From: Actinacidiphila glaucinigra
Lineage (GTDB): Bacteria > Actinomycetota > Actinomycetes > Streptomycetales > Streptomycetaceae
Direction of reading: 5' to 3'
Assembly: GCF_900188405.1 (NCBI RefSeq)
Contig: NZ_FZOF01000008.1
Span: forward strand, 310,001-374,000
DNA: 64,000 nucleotides
Shown here one piece after another: positions 1-12,986 of the stretch. The notes under the pieces are model-generated. The model was given only the letters and a program-made list of their open reading frames with translations, searched no databases and had not been told where the DNA came from. Numbering within the stretch: the first letter of the stretch is position 1; each line of letters opens with the position of its first letter. Made by a program: the position numbers and the translations under genes.

Positions 1-1092
1 GAGCGAGGGCAGCGGCACGTGCGAGGCCGACGCCCCCGGCCGGGCGTCGAAGGGCGCGTCGACGGGCAGCCCGTCGACGGCCTCGACGTCGCCCCACACC
101 GACTCGTCGGCCGCGAGGATCTCCGCCCCGAGGGCGTCGCGCTGCCGCAGCAGCGCACCGGCCTGGACGAAGCGCAGCGGCAGGCCCTCCGACTCGAACC
201 ACAGGTCGGCCGCCCAGGCGGTCTCCTCCTCCTCCAGAGGGCGGCCCGCGGAGAACTCCAGCAGCTCCAGGCAGGCGACCCGGGTCAGTCCCGGGAGGAA
301 GACCTCCTCGACCAGGGAGTCGCTGGAGGGGGCCGGCACGTCGGGGGTGGCGGACATCACGAAGGCGCACTCGGGCGCCGCCGCGAGCAGTTCCTCCAGG
401 GAGGCGCCGCCGAACTCCAGGTCGTCCAGGACGACGACCGCGCCGACCTCGCGGAGCAGTTCGAGCAGCCGGCTGCGGTCGGGGCGGTAGTCCTCGGCTT
501 CGTAGATGGTGCCGAAGAGTTCCTGCAGCAGGTCGCTGGGGGTCCGGCGGTAGCCGGAGAGCCGGATCACGCCGTCGGGGGCGAGGTCCACGCAGGCCTC
601 GGCGACCGCGTCGAGCAGCACGCTGCGGCCGGCGCCGGAGGGCCCGGTCACGCGCACCGAGCGGCCCCGGGAGAGCAGCCGCACCAGGCGCTCGCGCTCC
701 TCCCCGCGCTCCAGCAGCGGGAGCTCGGGGGCGAGGGGCCCCGGCGGCGCCGTCGGCCGGGCGGCCGCGGTGAGCGCCGCGCGTTCCTGCGCCGCGCGCC
801 GTACGGGCGCGGGCAGGCCGCCGGGGGCGAGGGAGCTGACCTCGCTGCCGTCGACGGGATTGAGGGTCAGCCTGTAGTCACCGACCACGAGTTCGACGAC
901 GCGTGGCGCGTCGCCGTCCGCCGTGGCCGCCCCGAGCTCGAGGGCGAGCGGGTCGCGCGGCGGCCGGCCGACGCGCGGGGCCGGCGCGGTGCCGTCCTCC
1001 GCGCCCACGGCGGGCGTCGCGTCGGCAAAGCTCGTGGAGTCCTGTTGTGCGCCGTACTCGTCACCGGTCATGTCGGGTCCGTGTGGGTCCAT
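1..1092 (-). CDS. ATP-binding (P-loop) protein, C-terminally truncated by the window edge
   Basis: The frame is open from the ATG at 1092 to the window edge (364 codons, no stop), so the C-terminus is missing. A GGAG lies 4 nt before the ATG; a second ATG at codon 8 has no ribosome site. The N-terminal ~130 residues are acidic, Ala/Pro-rich and look disordered. A P-loop follows at about residues 150-157, read as GPSGAGRS, where the usual lysine is arginine. A Walker-B-like strand GAVVVLDD lies near residues 217-224. The layout resembles an NB-ARC/AAA-type regulatory ATPase conserved in this place in streptomycetes. Function is unknown; the neighbouring STAS gene points to regulation. Confidence is high that it is a gene, low on role. 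Confidence 0.8.
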   Translation of the reverse strand, partial: MDPHGPDMTGDEYGAQQDSTSFADATPAVGAEDGTAPAPRVGRPPRDPLALELGAATADGDAPRVVELVVGDYRLTLNPVDGSEVSSLAPGGLPAPVRRAAQERAALTAAARPTAPPGPLAPELPLLERGEERERLVRLLSRGRSVRVTGPSGAGRSVLLDAVAEACVDLAPDGVIRLSGYRRTPSDLLQELFGTIYEAEDYRPDRSRLLELLREVGAVVVLDDLEFGGASLEELLAAAPECAFVMSATPDVPAPSSDSLVEEVFLPGLTRVACLELLEFSAGRPLEEEETAWAADLWFESEGLPLRFVQAGALLRQRDALGAEILAADESVWGDVEAVDGLPVDAPFDARPGASASHVPLPSL

Positions 1093-1314
1093 TAGTCTCC
1101 GCCCCCCATGTGCGTCGCAGCGGGGCCCCACCGGGCCCGCGGTTCCGCCGTTGGACCGGTCCGGCTCCCCTCCTCGGCGTACGGGGTTGAGGCACGCCGG
1201 AACCGAACCCTAAACCTTCCCACAGTATGTGCGAAGCCCAGGGCGGCCATGCCGCCCTTGCGTCCGAATCTGTCCCGGGTTGCCGCTTCCGTGCCGACGC
1301 GCCCGGTGGGTGCC

Positions 1315-1638
1315 CTAGGTCCGCGGCAGTGCTTCTGCCGCGATTCCCCCCTCGATGACCAGGATGCGGTGCAGCCTCGTGGCGACCAGCAGCCGCTGCA
1401 TCTGCGCCGGCACGCCCCGCAGGACGAGACGCCGGTCCGCCCGGCCGCAGCGGCGGTGCGCCCCCATGATGACCCCCAGGCCCGTCGCGTCCCACGAGTC
1501 GAGTTCGGTCAGGTCGAGCACGAGGTCGCCGTGGCCCCCGTCCACCGCGCTGTGCAGGACCTTGCGGGCGTCCGCCGCGGTGCGGACGTCGAGGCGGCCC
1601 CCGACGACCAGCTCGGCGTGATCGCCCCTGATGTGCAT
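1315..1638 (-). CDS. STAS-domain anti-sigma factor antagonist-like protein (107 aa)
   Basis: This is a stand-alone STAS domain like SpoIIAA/BldG anti-anti-sigma proteins, which release a sigma factor by binding its anti-sigma kinase and are switched off by serine/threonine phosphorylation. The hallmark loop is DSWDATGLGV around residues 47-56, where most members read D-S-S-G-L. The first serine is alanine (51) and the second is threonine (52), so phosphorylation could only be on Thr52. The ATG at 1638 follows GGGGAGG at 5 nt. No anti-sigma kinase is adjacent; the nearest gene on the same strand is the truncated P-loop protein. Confidence 0.85.
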   Translation of the reverse strand: MHIRGDHAELVVGGRLDVRTAADARKVLHSAVDGGHGDLVLDLTELDSWDATGLGVIMGAHRRCGRADRRLVLRGVPAQMQRLLVATRLHRILVIEGGIAAEALPRT

Positions 1639-1828
1639 TACGCCTCCCCGTGAAGTGAATGGGTGGAAACTGCCGTGGTTCTACGTAACTGACGGTCCGT
1701 CGTACGAAGAGGTTGCCGTCTGTGAGCGAACCGATACCGAATTCACCCTTGCGAGTGACAGGAGAGGTCCGAGGGGCCCAGCCCGCCGGGCATCCGCACC
1801 GGGCCGGGCCCTTCGGGTTGACGCTCCG

Positions 1829-2677
1829 TCAGTACCGGTAGAAGCCCTCGCCGCTCTTGCGGCCGAGCGCGCCCGCGTCCACCATGCGCCGCATGAGCTC
1901 CGGCGGGGCGAACTTCTCGTCCTGCGACTCGGTGTAGATGTTGTCGGCGGCGTGCAGCAGGATGTCGACGCCGGTGAGGTCGGCGGTCGCCAGCGGGCCC
2001 ATCGCGTGGCCGAAGCCGAGCCTGCAGGCGACGTCGATGTCCTCGGCCGTGGCGACGCCCGACTCGTAGAGCTTGGTGGCCTCGACGACCAGCGCCGCGA
2101 TCAGCCGGGTGGTGACGAAGCCGGCCACGTCCCGGTTGACGACGATGGTCGTCTTGCCGACCTCCTCGGCGAAGGCCTTGGCGCGCGCCAGGGTCTCGTC
2201 GCTGGTCTTGTAACCGCGCACCAGCTCGCACAGCTGCATGAGCGGCACCGGCGAGAAGAAGTGGGTGCCGACCACGCTCTCAGGGCGCTCCGTCACCGCG
2301 GCGATCTTGGTGATCGGGATGGCGGAGGTGTTGGAGGCCAGCACCGCGTCCGCCTTGGCGATCTTGTCGAGGGCGCGGAAGATCTCCTGCTTGACCTCGA
2401 TCTTCTCGAAGACGGCCTCGACGACGATGTCGGCGCCGGCGGCCGCGTCCAGGTCGGTGGTGGTGGTGATGCGCGCGAGCGCGGCGGCCGCGTCCTCGGC
2501 GGCGAGCTTGCCCTTGGCGACGAACTTCTCGTAGGACGCCTCGATCCCGCCCTTGCCCCGGGCCAGCGCCTCGTCCGTGATGTCACGCAGGACGACCTCG
2601 TAACCCGCCTGTGCGGACACCTGCGCGATGCCGGAGCCCATCAGGCCGGCTCCGATGACGGCGAGCTTCTTCGCCAC
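1829..2677 (-). CDS. 3-hydroxybutyryl-CoA dehydrogenase
   Basis: NAD-dependent oxidation/reduction of 3-hydroxybutyryl-CoA and acetoacetyl-CoA, in fatty-acid and butyryl/polyhydroxybutyrate metabolism. The 282-residue chain opens with a Rossmann dinucleotide fold (VIGAGLMGSG). It continues with the EAVFEK segment typical of the family, the catalytic histidine context GTHFFSP near residue 140, and the C-terminal helical dimerisation domain containing ADLTGVDI. Length fits the single-domain bacterial enzyme. An alternative GTG three codons upstream (2686) exists; I prefer 2677 because it leaves room for the AGG upstream and matches the start usual for the family. Confidence 0.9.
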   Translation of the reverse strand: MAKKLAVIGAGLMGSGIAQVSAQAGYEVVLRDITDEALARGKGGIEASYEKFVAKGKLAAEDAAAALARITTTTDLDAAAGADIVVEAVFEKIEVKQEIFRALDKIAKADAVLASNTSAIPITKIAAVTERPESVVGTHFFSPVPLMQLCELVRGYKTSDETLARAKAFAEEVGKTTIVVNRDVAGFVTTRLIAALVVEATKLYESGVATAEDIDVACRLGFGHAMGPLATADLTGVDILLHAADNIYTESQDEKFAPPELMRRMVDAGALGRKSGEGFYRY

Positions 2678-2929
2678 GGCACACACCTATCTTCTCGATG
2701 CTGTTGCCGGGACCTTAACGTCGCTCCGCGGAGGAGCGCAGCAGGAAGAGAGGCGGGTCACCCTGTGTCCTTCGTCGCACAGTTGAGGGCCCCGGCGCCC
2801 AGTTGCTGCCGCACCGCGTCCAGTTTGGCCGGGACCGCCCCCGGAGTCCGCCTCCGCGTCCCCCGCCGCGGTCCCGCCACGGGGCGCGGCCGGAGCGCGG
2901 CCGGGGCGCGGCCTGACTACGCTCGACAC

Positions 2930-3502
2930 ATGGTCAATCTGACGCGCATCTACACGCGGACCGGGGACGACGGCACCACCGCCCTCGGCGACATGAGCCG
3001 CACGGCCAAGACCGACAGCCGCATCTCGGCCTACGCGGACGCCAACGAGGCGAACGCCGTGATCGGTGTGGCGCTCGCGCTCGGCGCGCTCCCGCAGGAG
3101 GTCTCGACCGTCCTCGTACGGGTCCAGAACGACCTCTTCGACGTCGGCGCCGACCTCGCGACACCCGTCGTCCCGGACCCCAAGTACCCGCCGCTGCGCG
3201 TCGAGCAGTCCTACGTGGACCGGCTGGAGGCGGACTGCGACCGCTTCCTGGAGGAGCTGGAGAAGCTGCGCAGCTTCATCCTTCCCGGCGGCACCCCGGG
3301 CGCCGCGCTGCTCCACCAGGCGTGCACGGTCGTCCGCCGCGCCGAGCGCTCCACGTGGGCCGCGCTGGAGGAGCACGGCGAGACGATGAACCCGCTCACC
3401 GCCACCTACCTCAACCGGCTGTCCGACCTGCTGTTCATCCTGGCCCGCACGGCCAACAAGGAGGTCGGCGACGTGCTGTGGGTGCCCGGCGAGAACCGCT
3501 GA
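2930..3502 (+). CDS. PduO-type ATP:cob(I)alamin adenosyltransferase (190 aa)
   Basis: Transfers the 5'-deoxyadenosyl group of ATP to cob(I)alamin, making coenzyme B12. The N-terminal YTRTGDDGTT loop is the ATP-binding signature of the PduO family, and the helical bundle carries the R-x-x-E context RRAERSTWA near residue 145. Length is normal. The ATG at 2930 is used although the frame is open far upstream, because homology begins there. It converges with the membrane-protein gene ending at 3513, only 10 bp away. Confidence 0.93.
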   Translation: MVNLTRIYTRTGDDGTTALGDMSRTAKTDSRISAYADANEANAVIGVALALGALPQEVSTVLVRVQNDLFDVGADLATPVVPDPKYPPLRVEQSYVDRLEADCDRFLEELEKLRSFILPGGTPGAALLHQACTVVRRAERSTWAALEEHGETMNPLTATYLNRLSDLLFILARTANKEVGDVLWVPGENR

Positions 3503-3512
3503 CCCCGCCCGC

Positions 3513-4064
3513 TCAGACGCGCGGCGAGGCGGCCGGCTCCCGCTTGGGCCACAGCGTGTAGCTCGCCGCGACGACGGCGTGGATCCCGGCCGTCACCCCC
3601 ATCCGCACCTGCCACTCCCCCAGGGCCGCCGTGCGCCCGGCGTCCGCGACAAGCCATACGGCCAGCTGCAGCAGGGCGGCGGCGACGGCCGTGGAGACCG
3701 CGGTACGGCCGAGCAGCCGCCACTCGTGCACGGCCCGGGCCCTGCCGTACTTCGGCGCCGGAGGGGGCTTCGGGCCGCCCGCGTAGCGGTGCGCGAAGCG
3801 GGCGTCGGCCCAGCGGACGACGGAGTGGCCGTAGCCGGCGGAGAAGCCCACGTAGGCGGCGGCCAGACCGTGCCGCGCGGCGGCCGTGCCACCGTCGCGC
3901 AGGTCGGCCACCGCGGCGGCCAGCAGCACCAGGTCCACCAGGGGCACGCACACCAGCAGGGCCGCGCCCGCCCGGGGCAGGCGCAGCAGGTAGCGCACGG
4001 CGAGCCCGGCGCCGAGCAGCACCCAGAAGGCGATCTCGCACCCGATGATCAGCGTCACCAACAT
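3513..4064 (-). CDS. Multi-pass membrane protein of unknown function (183 aa)
   Basis: The protein has four hydrophobic stretches, at about residues 3-28, 35-52, a weaker one near 60-75, and 120-170 as two helices. A basic cytoplasmic-looking loop PKPPPAPKYGRARAVHEW lies between them. The ATG at 4064 has GGGGGAG 9 nt upstream. It is divergent from the histidine-kinase gene at 4200, sharing a 135-bp intergenic region that contains an 8-bp palindrome GTACGTAC (4137-4144). The family is not recognised. Confidence 0.75.
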   Translation of the reverse strand: MLVTLIIGCEIAFWVLLGAGLAVRYLLRLPRAGAALLVCVPLVDLVLLAAAVADLRDGGTAAARHGLAAAYVGFSAGYGHSVVRWADARFAHRYAGGPKPPPAPKYGRARAVHEWRLLGRTAVSTAVAAALLQLAVWLVADAGRTAALGEWQVRMGVTAGIHAVVAASYTLWPKREPAASPRV

Positions 4065-4199
4065 GCCGCAAGGCTCCCCCGACGGCGTCGCGCGGCGCGT
4101 CGTCGGCGCTGATGAGTCCCGGCTGCATCCTTCGGTGTACGTACCGGCTCCGACCCCCGGTGGACGCGCGGCGTCCGCGCCGCGTGCTGGGATGGGCCC

Positions 4200-5402
4200 A
4201 TGACGACCACCGCCGCCCGGCGCCCGCACCGCGACGACGTGCTGATCGCCGCCGCGGGGCTCGCGGGGGGCCTCACGATGTGGGCGTTCGGGCTGTACAC
4301 CTACTCCGGGAACCATCCGGCGGGCGACCGCGCCTGGCTGCCGCTGCTCCCGCTGGTGATCATGGCCGGATGCGAACTGCTGCGGCGGACCGCGCCCCGC
4401 GTGGCGCTCGTCGCCGGCGTGCTCACCCTCTGCGCCGACTTCGTGATCGGTTCGCTGCTGGTGACCGTGCTGATGTTCACCGACCTCGTGTACGCCGCCG
4501 TCCTGTACGGGCCCAAGCGGCTGACCCGGGTCGTCCCGGTCGGCAGCGTGCTCGGCACGGCCGCGATCACGGCCACCGCGGTGGCGGTGCACCCGGTCGC
4601 CGAGTCCCTGCTGATCGGCGTCGTCGGCGCCCTGGTCTCGGTGGCCCCCGCCTCGACGGGGGTGATCGTACGGCGGCACCGCGACGAGGCCGCCCACGAA
4701 CGGCTCCGCGCGGAGCAGACCGCGCTCCTCGCCGAGCTGGACCGCCGGGAGGCGGTGGGCCGCGAGCGGGCCCGGATGGCCCGCGAACTGCACGACATGG
4801 TGGCGGGTCACCTCTCCGCGATCGCCGTCCACTCCACCGCCGCGCTGTCACTGGACCGCCATGAGGGCCCGGCCCGCGAGGCGCTGGCGGTGATCCGCGA
4901 GAACAGCGTCGCGGGCCTGTCCGAGATGCGCCGGCTGATCGGGCTGCTGCGCGACTCGGCGGGCGAGGACGGGGAGCCGGCCCCCGTCCCGCGGCTGGCC
5001 GGCCTGGACGCGCTCCTGGAGCAGATGCGCGCGGCGGCCCCGCACTCGGCCTTCGTGCTGCGCGACGAGCGCCCCGAGGGGGCCGGCCCGCTGCCCGCGC
5101 CGGTGGAACTGGCGGCCTACCGGATCGTGCAGGAGTCCCTGACCAACGTCCTGAAGCACGCGTCGCCGGGCGAGGTGCCCGTCGTGCTGCAACAGGACGG
5201 CGGGGCGCTGACGGTGACCGTGGCGAGCCCCTGCCGTAACGGCGGCGTGGCGCACCGGCCCGGTCCCCGGGCCCCCGGCTCCGGCAGCGGCCTGATCGGG
5301 ATGCGGGAGCGCACCGAACTGCTGGGCGGCACCTTCGAGGCGGGCGGCGAGGGCACGACGTGGCGGGTGAGGGCGGTACTGCCCATGGAGGGGAACGCAT
5401 GA
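4200..5402 (+). CDS. Two-component sensor histidine kinase, NarL-partner (HisKA_3) type
   Basis: Membrane sensor kinase of 400 residues. Four to five transmembrane helices fill residues ~14-155, a short coiled-coil follows, and the HisKA_3 phosphoacceptor box [13 protein letters not shown] has His198 as predicted phosphoacceptor. The HATPase domain (N-box region [12 protein letters not shown] near residue 315, G-box [16 protein letters not shown]) is complete at the C-terminus. No extracytoplasmic sensing domain is visible, so it probably senses through the membrane segment. The stop overlaps the regulator start by 4 nt (ATGA), so the two are translationally coupled. Confidence 0.93.
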   Translation: MTTTAARRPHRDDVLIAAAGLAGGLTMWAFGLYTYSGNHPAGDRAWLPLLPLVIMAGCELLRRTAPRVALVAGVLTLCADFVIGSLLVTVLMFTDLVYAAVLYGPKRLTRVVPVGSVLGTAAITATAVAVHPVAESLLIGVVGALVSVAPASTGVIVRRHRDEAAHERLRAEQTALLAELDRREAVGRERARMARELHDMVAGHLSAIAVHSTAALSLDRHEGPAREALAVIRENSVAGLSEMRRLIGLLRDSAGEDGEPAPVPRLAGLDALLEQMRAAAPHSAFVLRDERPEGAGPLPAPVELAAYRIVQESLTNVLKHASPGEVPVVLQQDGGALTVTVASPCRNGGVAHRPGPRAPGSGSGLIGMRERTELLGGTFEAGGEGTTWRVRAVLPMEGNA

Positions 5403-6049
5403 TCCGGGTGGTCGTCGCCGAGGACCAGTCCGCGGTACGGGCGGGGCTGGTGCTGATCCTGCGCTCGGTGCCCGACATCGAGGTGGTCGGCGAGGCGGCC
5501 GACGGGGAGGCCGCGGTCCGCGTCGCCCGCGAGCTGCGCCCGGACGTGATCCTCATGGACCTCCAGATGCCCCGGCTGGACGGGGTCTCCGCGACCCGCG
5601 AGATCGTCGCGGAGGGGCTGGCCGACGTACTCGTGCTCACCACGTTCGACCTGGACGAGTACGTCTTCGGGGCGCTGCGCGCGGGCGCCGCCGGATTCCT
5701 GCTGAAGGACACCGAGGCGGATCAGCTGATCGAGGGCGTACGGCTGGTGGCGCGCGGCGAGGGAATGATCGCGCCCGCGGTGACCCGCCGGCTGATCGGC
5801 GAGTTCGCCCGCCCGCGGCCGCGTCCGGCCGCCGACCGTGCCGTCCTCGGCCCGCTGACGCCGCGGGAGCGGGAGGTGCTGGTCTGCGTGGGCGAGGGCC
5901 TGTCCAACGCGGAGATCGCGGCACGTCTGGAGATGGCGGAGGCCACGGCGAAGACGCACGTCAGCCGCATGCTGGCCAAGCTGGGGCTGCGCAGCCGCCT
6001 GCAGGCGGCGGTCCTCGCGCGGGAATTGGGGCTGCCGGAGCGGCCCTAG
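5399..6049 (+). CDS. NarL/LuxR-family response regulator
   Basis: A 216-residue regulator: receiver domain (acidic pair E8/D9, phosphoacceptor Asp54 in LMDLQMP, T/K switch residues in VLTTFD and LLKD) and a C-terminal LuxR helix-turn-helix ([22 protein letters not shown]). The ATG at 5399 lies in GGGGAACGCATGA, overlapping the kinase stop; longer in-frame starts would lie deep inside the kinase gene. It forms a cognate pair with the upstream kinase. The target is unknown. Confidence 0.93.
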   Translation: MIRVVVAEDQSAVRAGLVLILRSVPDIEVVGEAADGEAAVRVARELRPDVILMDLQMPRLDGVSATREIVAEGLADVLVLTTFDLDEYVFGALRAGAAGFLLKDTEADQLIEGVRLVARGEGMIAPAVTRRLIGEFARPRPRPAADRAVLGPLTPREREVLVCVGEGLSNAEIAARLEMAEATAKTHVSRMLAKLGLRSRLQAAVLARELGLPERP

Positions 6050-6068
6050 GACCGGCCGGGGAGGCGCG

Positions 6069-6200
6069 CTTCGTCCGGGCGGAACCCCAGCCGGCGGGAA
6101 GGCGGTACTCCTACCTACGCCACATTGCCCCTCCCCCAGACTTCGTCCGGGGGGACCCCCAACCATCGGAGAAGGCGGTACTGCTACCTACGCCACATTG
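6069..6200. repeat. Imperfect tandem duplication over the 3' end of the DUF2550 gene
   Basis: Two copies, 6069-6127 and 6141-6200, share the beginning CTTCGTCCGG and a 30-bp block (6098-6127 and 6171-6200) with one mismatch. The second copy covers the last codons and stop of the DUF2550 gene, so the first copy is a displaced duplicate of that gene end. Confidence 0.8.
6133..6153. terminator. Probable bidirectional terminator hairpin between convergent genes
   Basis: CCCCCAGA-CTTCG-TCCGGGGG folds as a GC stem (one A/C mismatch) with a CTTCG loop, in the space between the response-regulator stop (6049, plus) and the DUF2550 stop (6188, minus). No T-run follows, as is usual for streptomycete terminators. 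Confidence 0.5.
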
Positions 6201-6634
6201 ACCCGCTGGCCCGGAGGGGCGGCCTCGAGCCAGGCGAGAAAGCCGGTGAGGGCGTCGTCGCTCATGGCGAGTTCCAGGCGGGTGCCGCGGTGCTCGCACA
6301 CCAGGATGACGGCGTCGGACAGGAGCGCCAGCTCCTCCTGGCCCTCGGGGGCGCGGCGGTGGAGCACCTCGATGGCGGAGCGTTCCAGCACCCGGCGCGG
6401 CCGGGGCGCGTAGGAGAAGACCCGGAACCACTCGATCCGGTCACCGCTGTAGCGGGCCACGCCGTACGCCCAGCCCTTGCCGGAGGGTTTGTCGGCGCCG
6501 GTGGGCGGCATCCGCAGGCTGCAGTCGAACGTGCCGCCGGGCCGCTGGATCAGCCGGCGCCGCAGCCCGAAGACGAACAGCCCCAGCAGCGCCACCGCCA
6601 CCAGGGCCCCGCACACCTGAAAAGCGAGGATCAC
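6188..6634 (-). CDS. DUF2550 family membrane-anchored protein
   Basis: A small protein with one N-terminal transmembrane helix (VILAFQVCGALVAVALLGLFV) followed by RRRLIQRPGGTFDCSLR, the DUF2550 signature, and a ~110-residue soluble domain. The family is conserved immediately downstream of atpC in streptomycetes and mycobacteria; its role is unknown. A GGAGG sits 9 nt before the GTG at 6634 but only 3 nt before the GTG at 6640, so I choose 6634 (148 aa). Its stop lies inside the tandem duplication at 6069-6200. Confidence 0.85.
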   Translation of the reverse strand: MILAFQVCGALVAVALLGLFVFGLRRRLIQRPGGTFDCSLRMPPTGADKPSGKGWAYGVARYSGDRIEWFRVFSYAPRPRRVLERSAIEVLHRRAPEGQEELALLSDAVILVCEHRGTRLELAMSDDALTGFLAWLEAAPPGQRVNVA

Positions 6635-6733
6635 GCCCACCGACCTCCTCGCTCCATGTCACGAATAGGGATACTGCAGCCGCGGGACACCCTCACGGGC
6701 CTCCCGCGGCTCATGGCCCACTGGGCCGGAGGC

Positions 6734-7111
6734 TCAGCGCGACCCGCTGGTCGCGGCGATCAGCCGGACCTCGGCCCGGCGCTCACCGGCGGCGTCGGCG
6801 TCGGCCTTCGCGCGCTCCAGAGCCCGCTCCGCACGCTGGACGTCGATCTCCTCGGCGAGCTCGGCGATCTCCGCCAGCACCGACAGCTTGTTGTCCGCGA
6901 AGGAGATAAAGCCTCCATGCACCGCCGCGACGACGGTGCCGCCCTCGCTGGTGCGGATCGTCACCGGACCGGACTGGAGCACGCCCAGCAGCGGCTCGTG
7001 GTTCGGCATGACGCCGATGTCGCCGGACTCGGTGCGTGCGACGACAAGTGTGGCCTCGCCGGACCAGACACGGCGGTCCGCTGCGACCAGCTCGACGTGC
7101 AGCTCAGCCAA
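6734..7111 (-). CDS. atpC: ATP synthase F1 epsilon subunit
   Basis: The 125-residue epsilon subunit of the central stalk, which couples rotation and can inhibit hydrolysis. The N-terminal beta-sandwich (AELHVELVAADRRVWSGEA, then GDIGVMPNHEPLLGVL) and a short C-terminal helical part rich in Ala, Arg and Glu are present. The start is TTG at 7111 with GGAG 7 nt upstream; the frame is open further up but without family similarity. It is separated from atpD by 126 bp containing a hairpin, unlike the tight junctions between atpA, atpG and atpD. Confidence 0.95.
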   Translation of the reverse strand: MAELHVELVAADRRVWSGEATLVVARTESGDIGVMPNHEPLLGVLQSGPVTIRTSEGGTVVAAVHGGFISFADNKLSVLAEIAELAEEIDVQRAERALERAKADADAAGERRAEVRLIAATSGSR

Positions 7112-7182
7112 GATGGCTCCTCGGGTCGGCACCCGCCGCCGTCCGGCGGGTGCATAAAACAAAGGATAACGGGGGTGCGGCA

Positions 7183-7209
7183 AGGGGGCGGACACAGGGT
7201 CCGCCCCCT
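7183..7209. other. Stem-loop between atpD and atpC
   Basis: AGGGGGCGGAC - ACAGG - GTCCGCCCCCT is a perfect 11-bp stem with a 5-nt loop, 28 nt after the atpD stop. It could be an attenuating terminator or an RNA-stability element limiting atpC expression. Confidence 0.6.
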
Positions 7210-7237
7210 GCCACGGTGAGCCGTCAGGCGACGGGCG

Positions 7238-9600
<2,363 letters not shown>

Positions 9601-9602
9601 GC

Positions 9603-11174
9603 TCAGCCCTCACCCAGCAGCTTGCCGTCCGAGGTCTCGAACTGCTTCTTGAACTCCACGACCGCGTCGGTCAGGGCCTCGACGGTGTCGTCGCCGAGCT
9701 TGCCGGTCTCGGCGATGCTCAGCAGCAGGTCCTTCTTCTCACGGCGGAGGTAGTCCAGCAGCTCGCGCTCGAAGCGGCGGATGTCCTCGACCGGGACGTC
9801 GTCCAGCTTGCCGGTGGTGCCGGCCCAGATGGAGACGACCTGGTCCTCGATCGGGAACGGCGCGTACTGGCCCTGCTTGAGCAGCTCGACCATGCGCTTG
9901 CCGCGCTCCAGCTGCGCCTTGGAGGCCGCGTCCAGGTCGGAACCGAAGGCGGCGAACGCCTCCAGCTCACGGTACTGGGCGAGGTCCACGCGCAGGCGGC
10001 CGGCGACCGACTTCATGGCCTTGATCTGCGCCGAGCCACCGACTCGGGAGACCGAGATACCGACGTTCAGCGCCGGGCGCTGGCCCGCGTTGAACAGGTC
10101 GGACTCCAGGAAGCACTGGCCGTCGGTGATGGAGATGACGTTGGTCGGGATGAACGCCGACACGTCGTTGGCCTTGGTCTCGACGACCGGCAGACCGGTC
10201 ATCGAGCCGGCACCCAGCTCGTCGGAGAGCTTGGCGCAGCGCTCCAGCAGACGGGAGTGCAGGTAGAAGACGTCACCCGGGTAGGCCTCACGGCCCGGCG
10301 GGCGGCGCAGCAGGAGGGAGACGGCACGGTAGGCGTCGGCCTGCTTGGACAGGTCGTCGAAGACGATCAGGACGTGCTTGCCCTGGTACATCCAGTGCTG
10401 GCCGATGGCCGAGCCGGTGTACGGGGCGAGGTACTTGAAGCCGGCCGGGTCGGACGCCGGGGCCGCCACGATCGTGGTGTACTCCAGGGCGCCGGCCTCC
10501 TCCAGCGAGGCGCGCACGCCCGCGATGGTGGAGCCCTTCTGACCGATGGCGACGTAGATGCAGCGGACCTGCTTCTTCGGGTCGCCGGAACGCCAGTTGT
10601 CGCGCTGGTTGATGATCGTGTCGATCGCCAGGGCCGTCTTGCCGGTCTGGCGGTCGCCGATGATCAGCTGACGCTGGCCGCGGCCGATCGGGGTCATCGC
10701 GTCGACGGCCTTGAGGCCGGTCTGCATCGGCTCGTGGACGGACTTACGGGCCATGACGCCGGGAGCCTGCAGCTCCAGGGCGCGACGGCCTTCGGTCTCG
10801 ATCTCGCCGAGGCCGTCGATCGGGTTGCCGAGCGGGTCGACGACGCGACCCAGGTATCCCTCGCCGACGGCGACCGAGAGCACCTCACCGGTGCGCTGCA
10901 CCGGCTGGCCCTCCTCGATGCCGCTGAACTCGCCGAGGACGATCGCGCCGATCTCGCGCTCCTCGAGGTTGAGGGCGAGACCGAGGGTGCCGTCCTCGAA
11001 CTTCAGCAGTTCGTTCGCCATCGCCGAGGGCAGACCCTCGACCTTGGCGATACCGTCGCCGGCCAGGCTGACCGTTCCGACCTCCTCGCGCGAGGCCGCG
11101 TCCGGCTGGTACGACTGGACAAAGTTCTCCAGCGCGTCCCGGATCTCCTCCGGCCGGATCGTGAGCTCCGCCAT
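9603..11174 (-). CDS. atpA: ATP synthase F1 alpha subunit
   Basis: Non-catalytic nucleotide-binding subunit of F1, 523 residues. Walker A GDRQTGKT, the VYVAIGQK segment, and the arginine-finger region [10 protein letters not shown] are all readable. The C-terminal helical bundle is complete. It is preceded by an 89-bp gap from atpH that holds a hairpin, and followed directly by atpG. Confidence 0.98.
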   Translation of the reverse strand: MAELTIRPEEIRDALENFVQSYQPDAASREEVGTVSLAGDGIAKVEGLPSAMANELLKFEDGTLGLALNLEEREIGAIVLGEFSGIEEGQPVQRTGEVLSVAVGEGYLGRVVDPLGNPIDGLGEIETEGRRALELQAPGVMARKSVHEPMQTGLKAVDAMTPIGRGQRQLIIGDRQTGKTALAIDTIINQRDNWRSGDPKKQVRCIYVAIGQKGSTIAGVRASLEEAGALEYTTIVAAPASDPAGFKYLAPYTGSAIGQHWMYQGKHVLIVFDDLSKQADAYRAVSLLLRRPPGREAYPGDVFYLHSRLLERCAKLSDELGAGSMTGLPVVETKANDVSAFIPTNVISITDGQCFLESDLFNAGQRPALNVGISVSRVGGSAQIKAMKSVAGRLRVDLAQYRELEAFAAFGSDLDAASKAQLERGKRMVELLKQGQYAPFPIEDQVVSIWAGTTGKLDDVPVEDIRRFERELLDYLRREKKDLLLSIAETGKLGDDTVEALTDAVVEFKKQFETSDGKLLGEG

Positions 11175-11194
11175 CTGGGTTCCCTGCTCTCCTT

Positions 11195-11225
11195 GTTGGG
11201 CCCGAAGTATTCGCTACGGCCCAAC
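11195..11225. other. Stem-loop between atpH and atpA
   Basis: GTTGGGCC - 15 nt - GGCCCAAC, a perfect 8-bp inverted repeat in the 89-bp space upstream of atpA, ending about 21 nt before its ATG. A possible RNA processing or translation-control element inside the operon. Confidence 0.5.
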
Positions 11226-11263
11226 TCGGGCCGCTGGTACTGCTCTTTGAGTTGGTGGCTGGT

Positions 11264-12654
<1,391 letters not shown>

Positions 12655-12665
12655 TCAGCCCGGAC

Positions 12666-12986
<321 letters not shown>

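Noticed and set aside
1631-2929. Upstream in-frame extension of the adenosyltransferase (open for 433 codons)
   Set aside because: It runs antisense through the 3-hydroxybutyryl-CoA dehydrogenase gene; family similarity starts at the ATG 2930.
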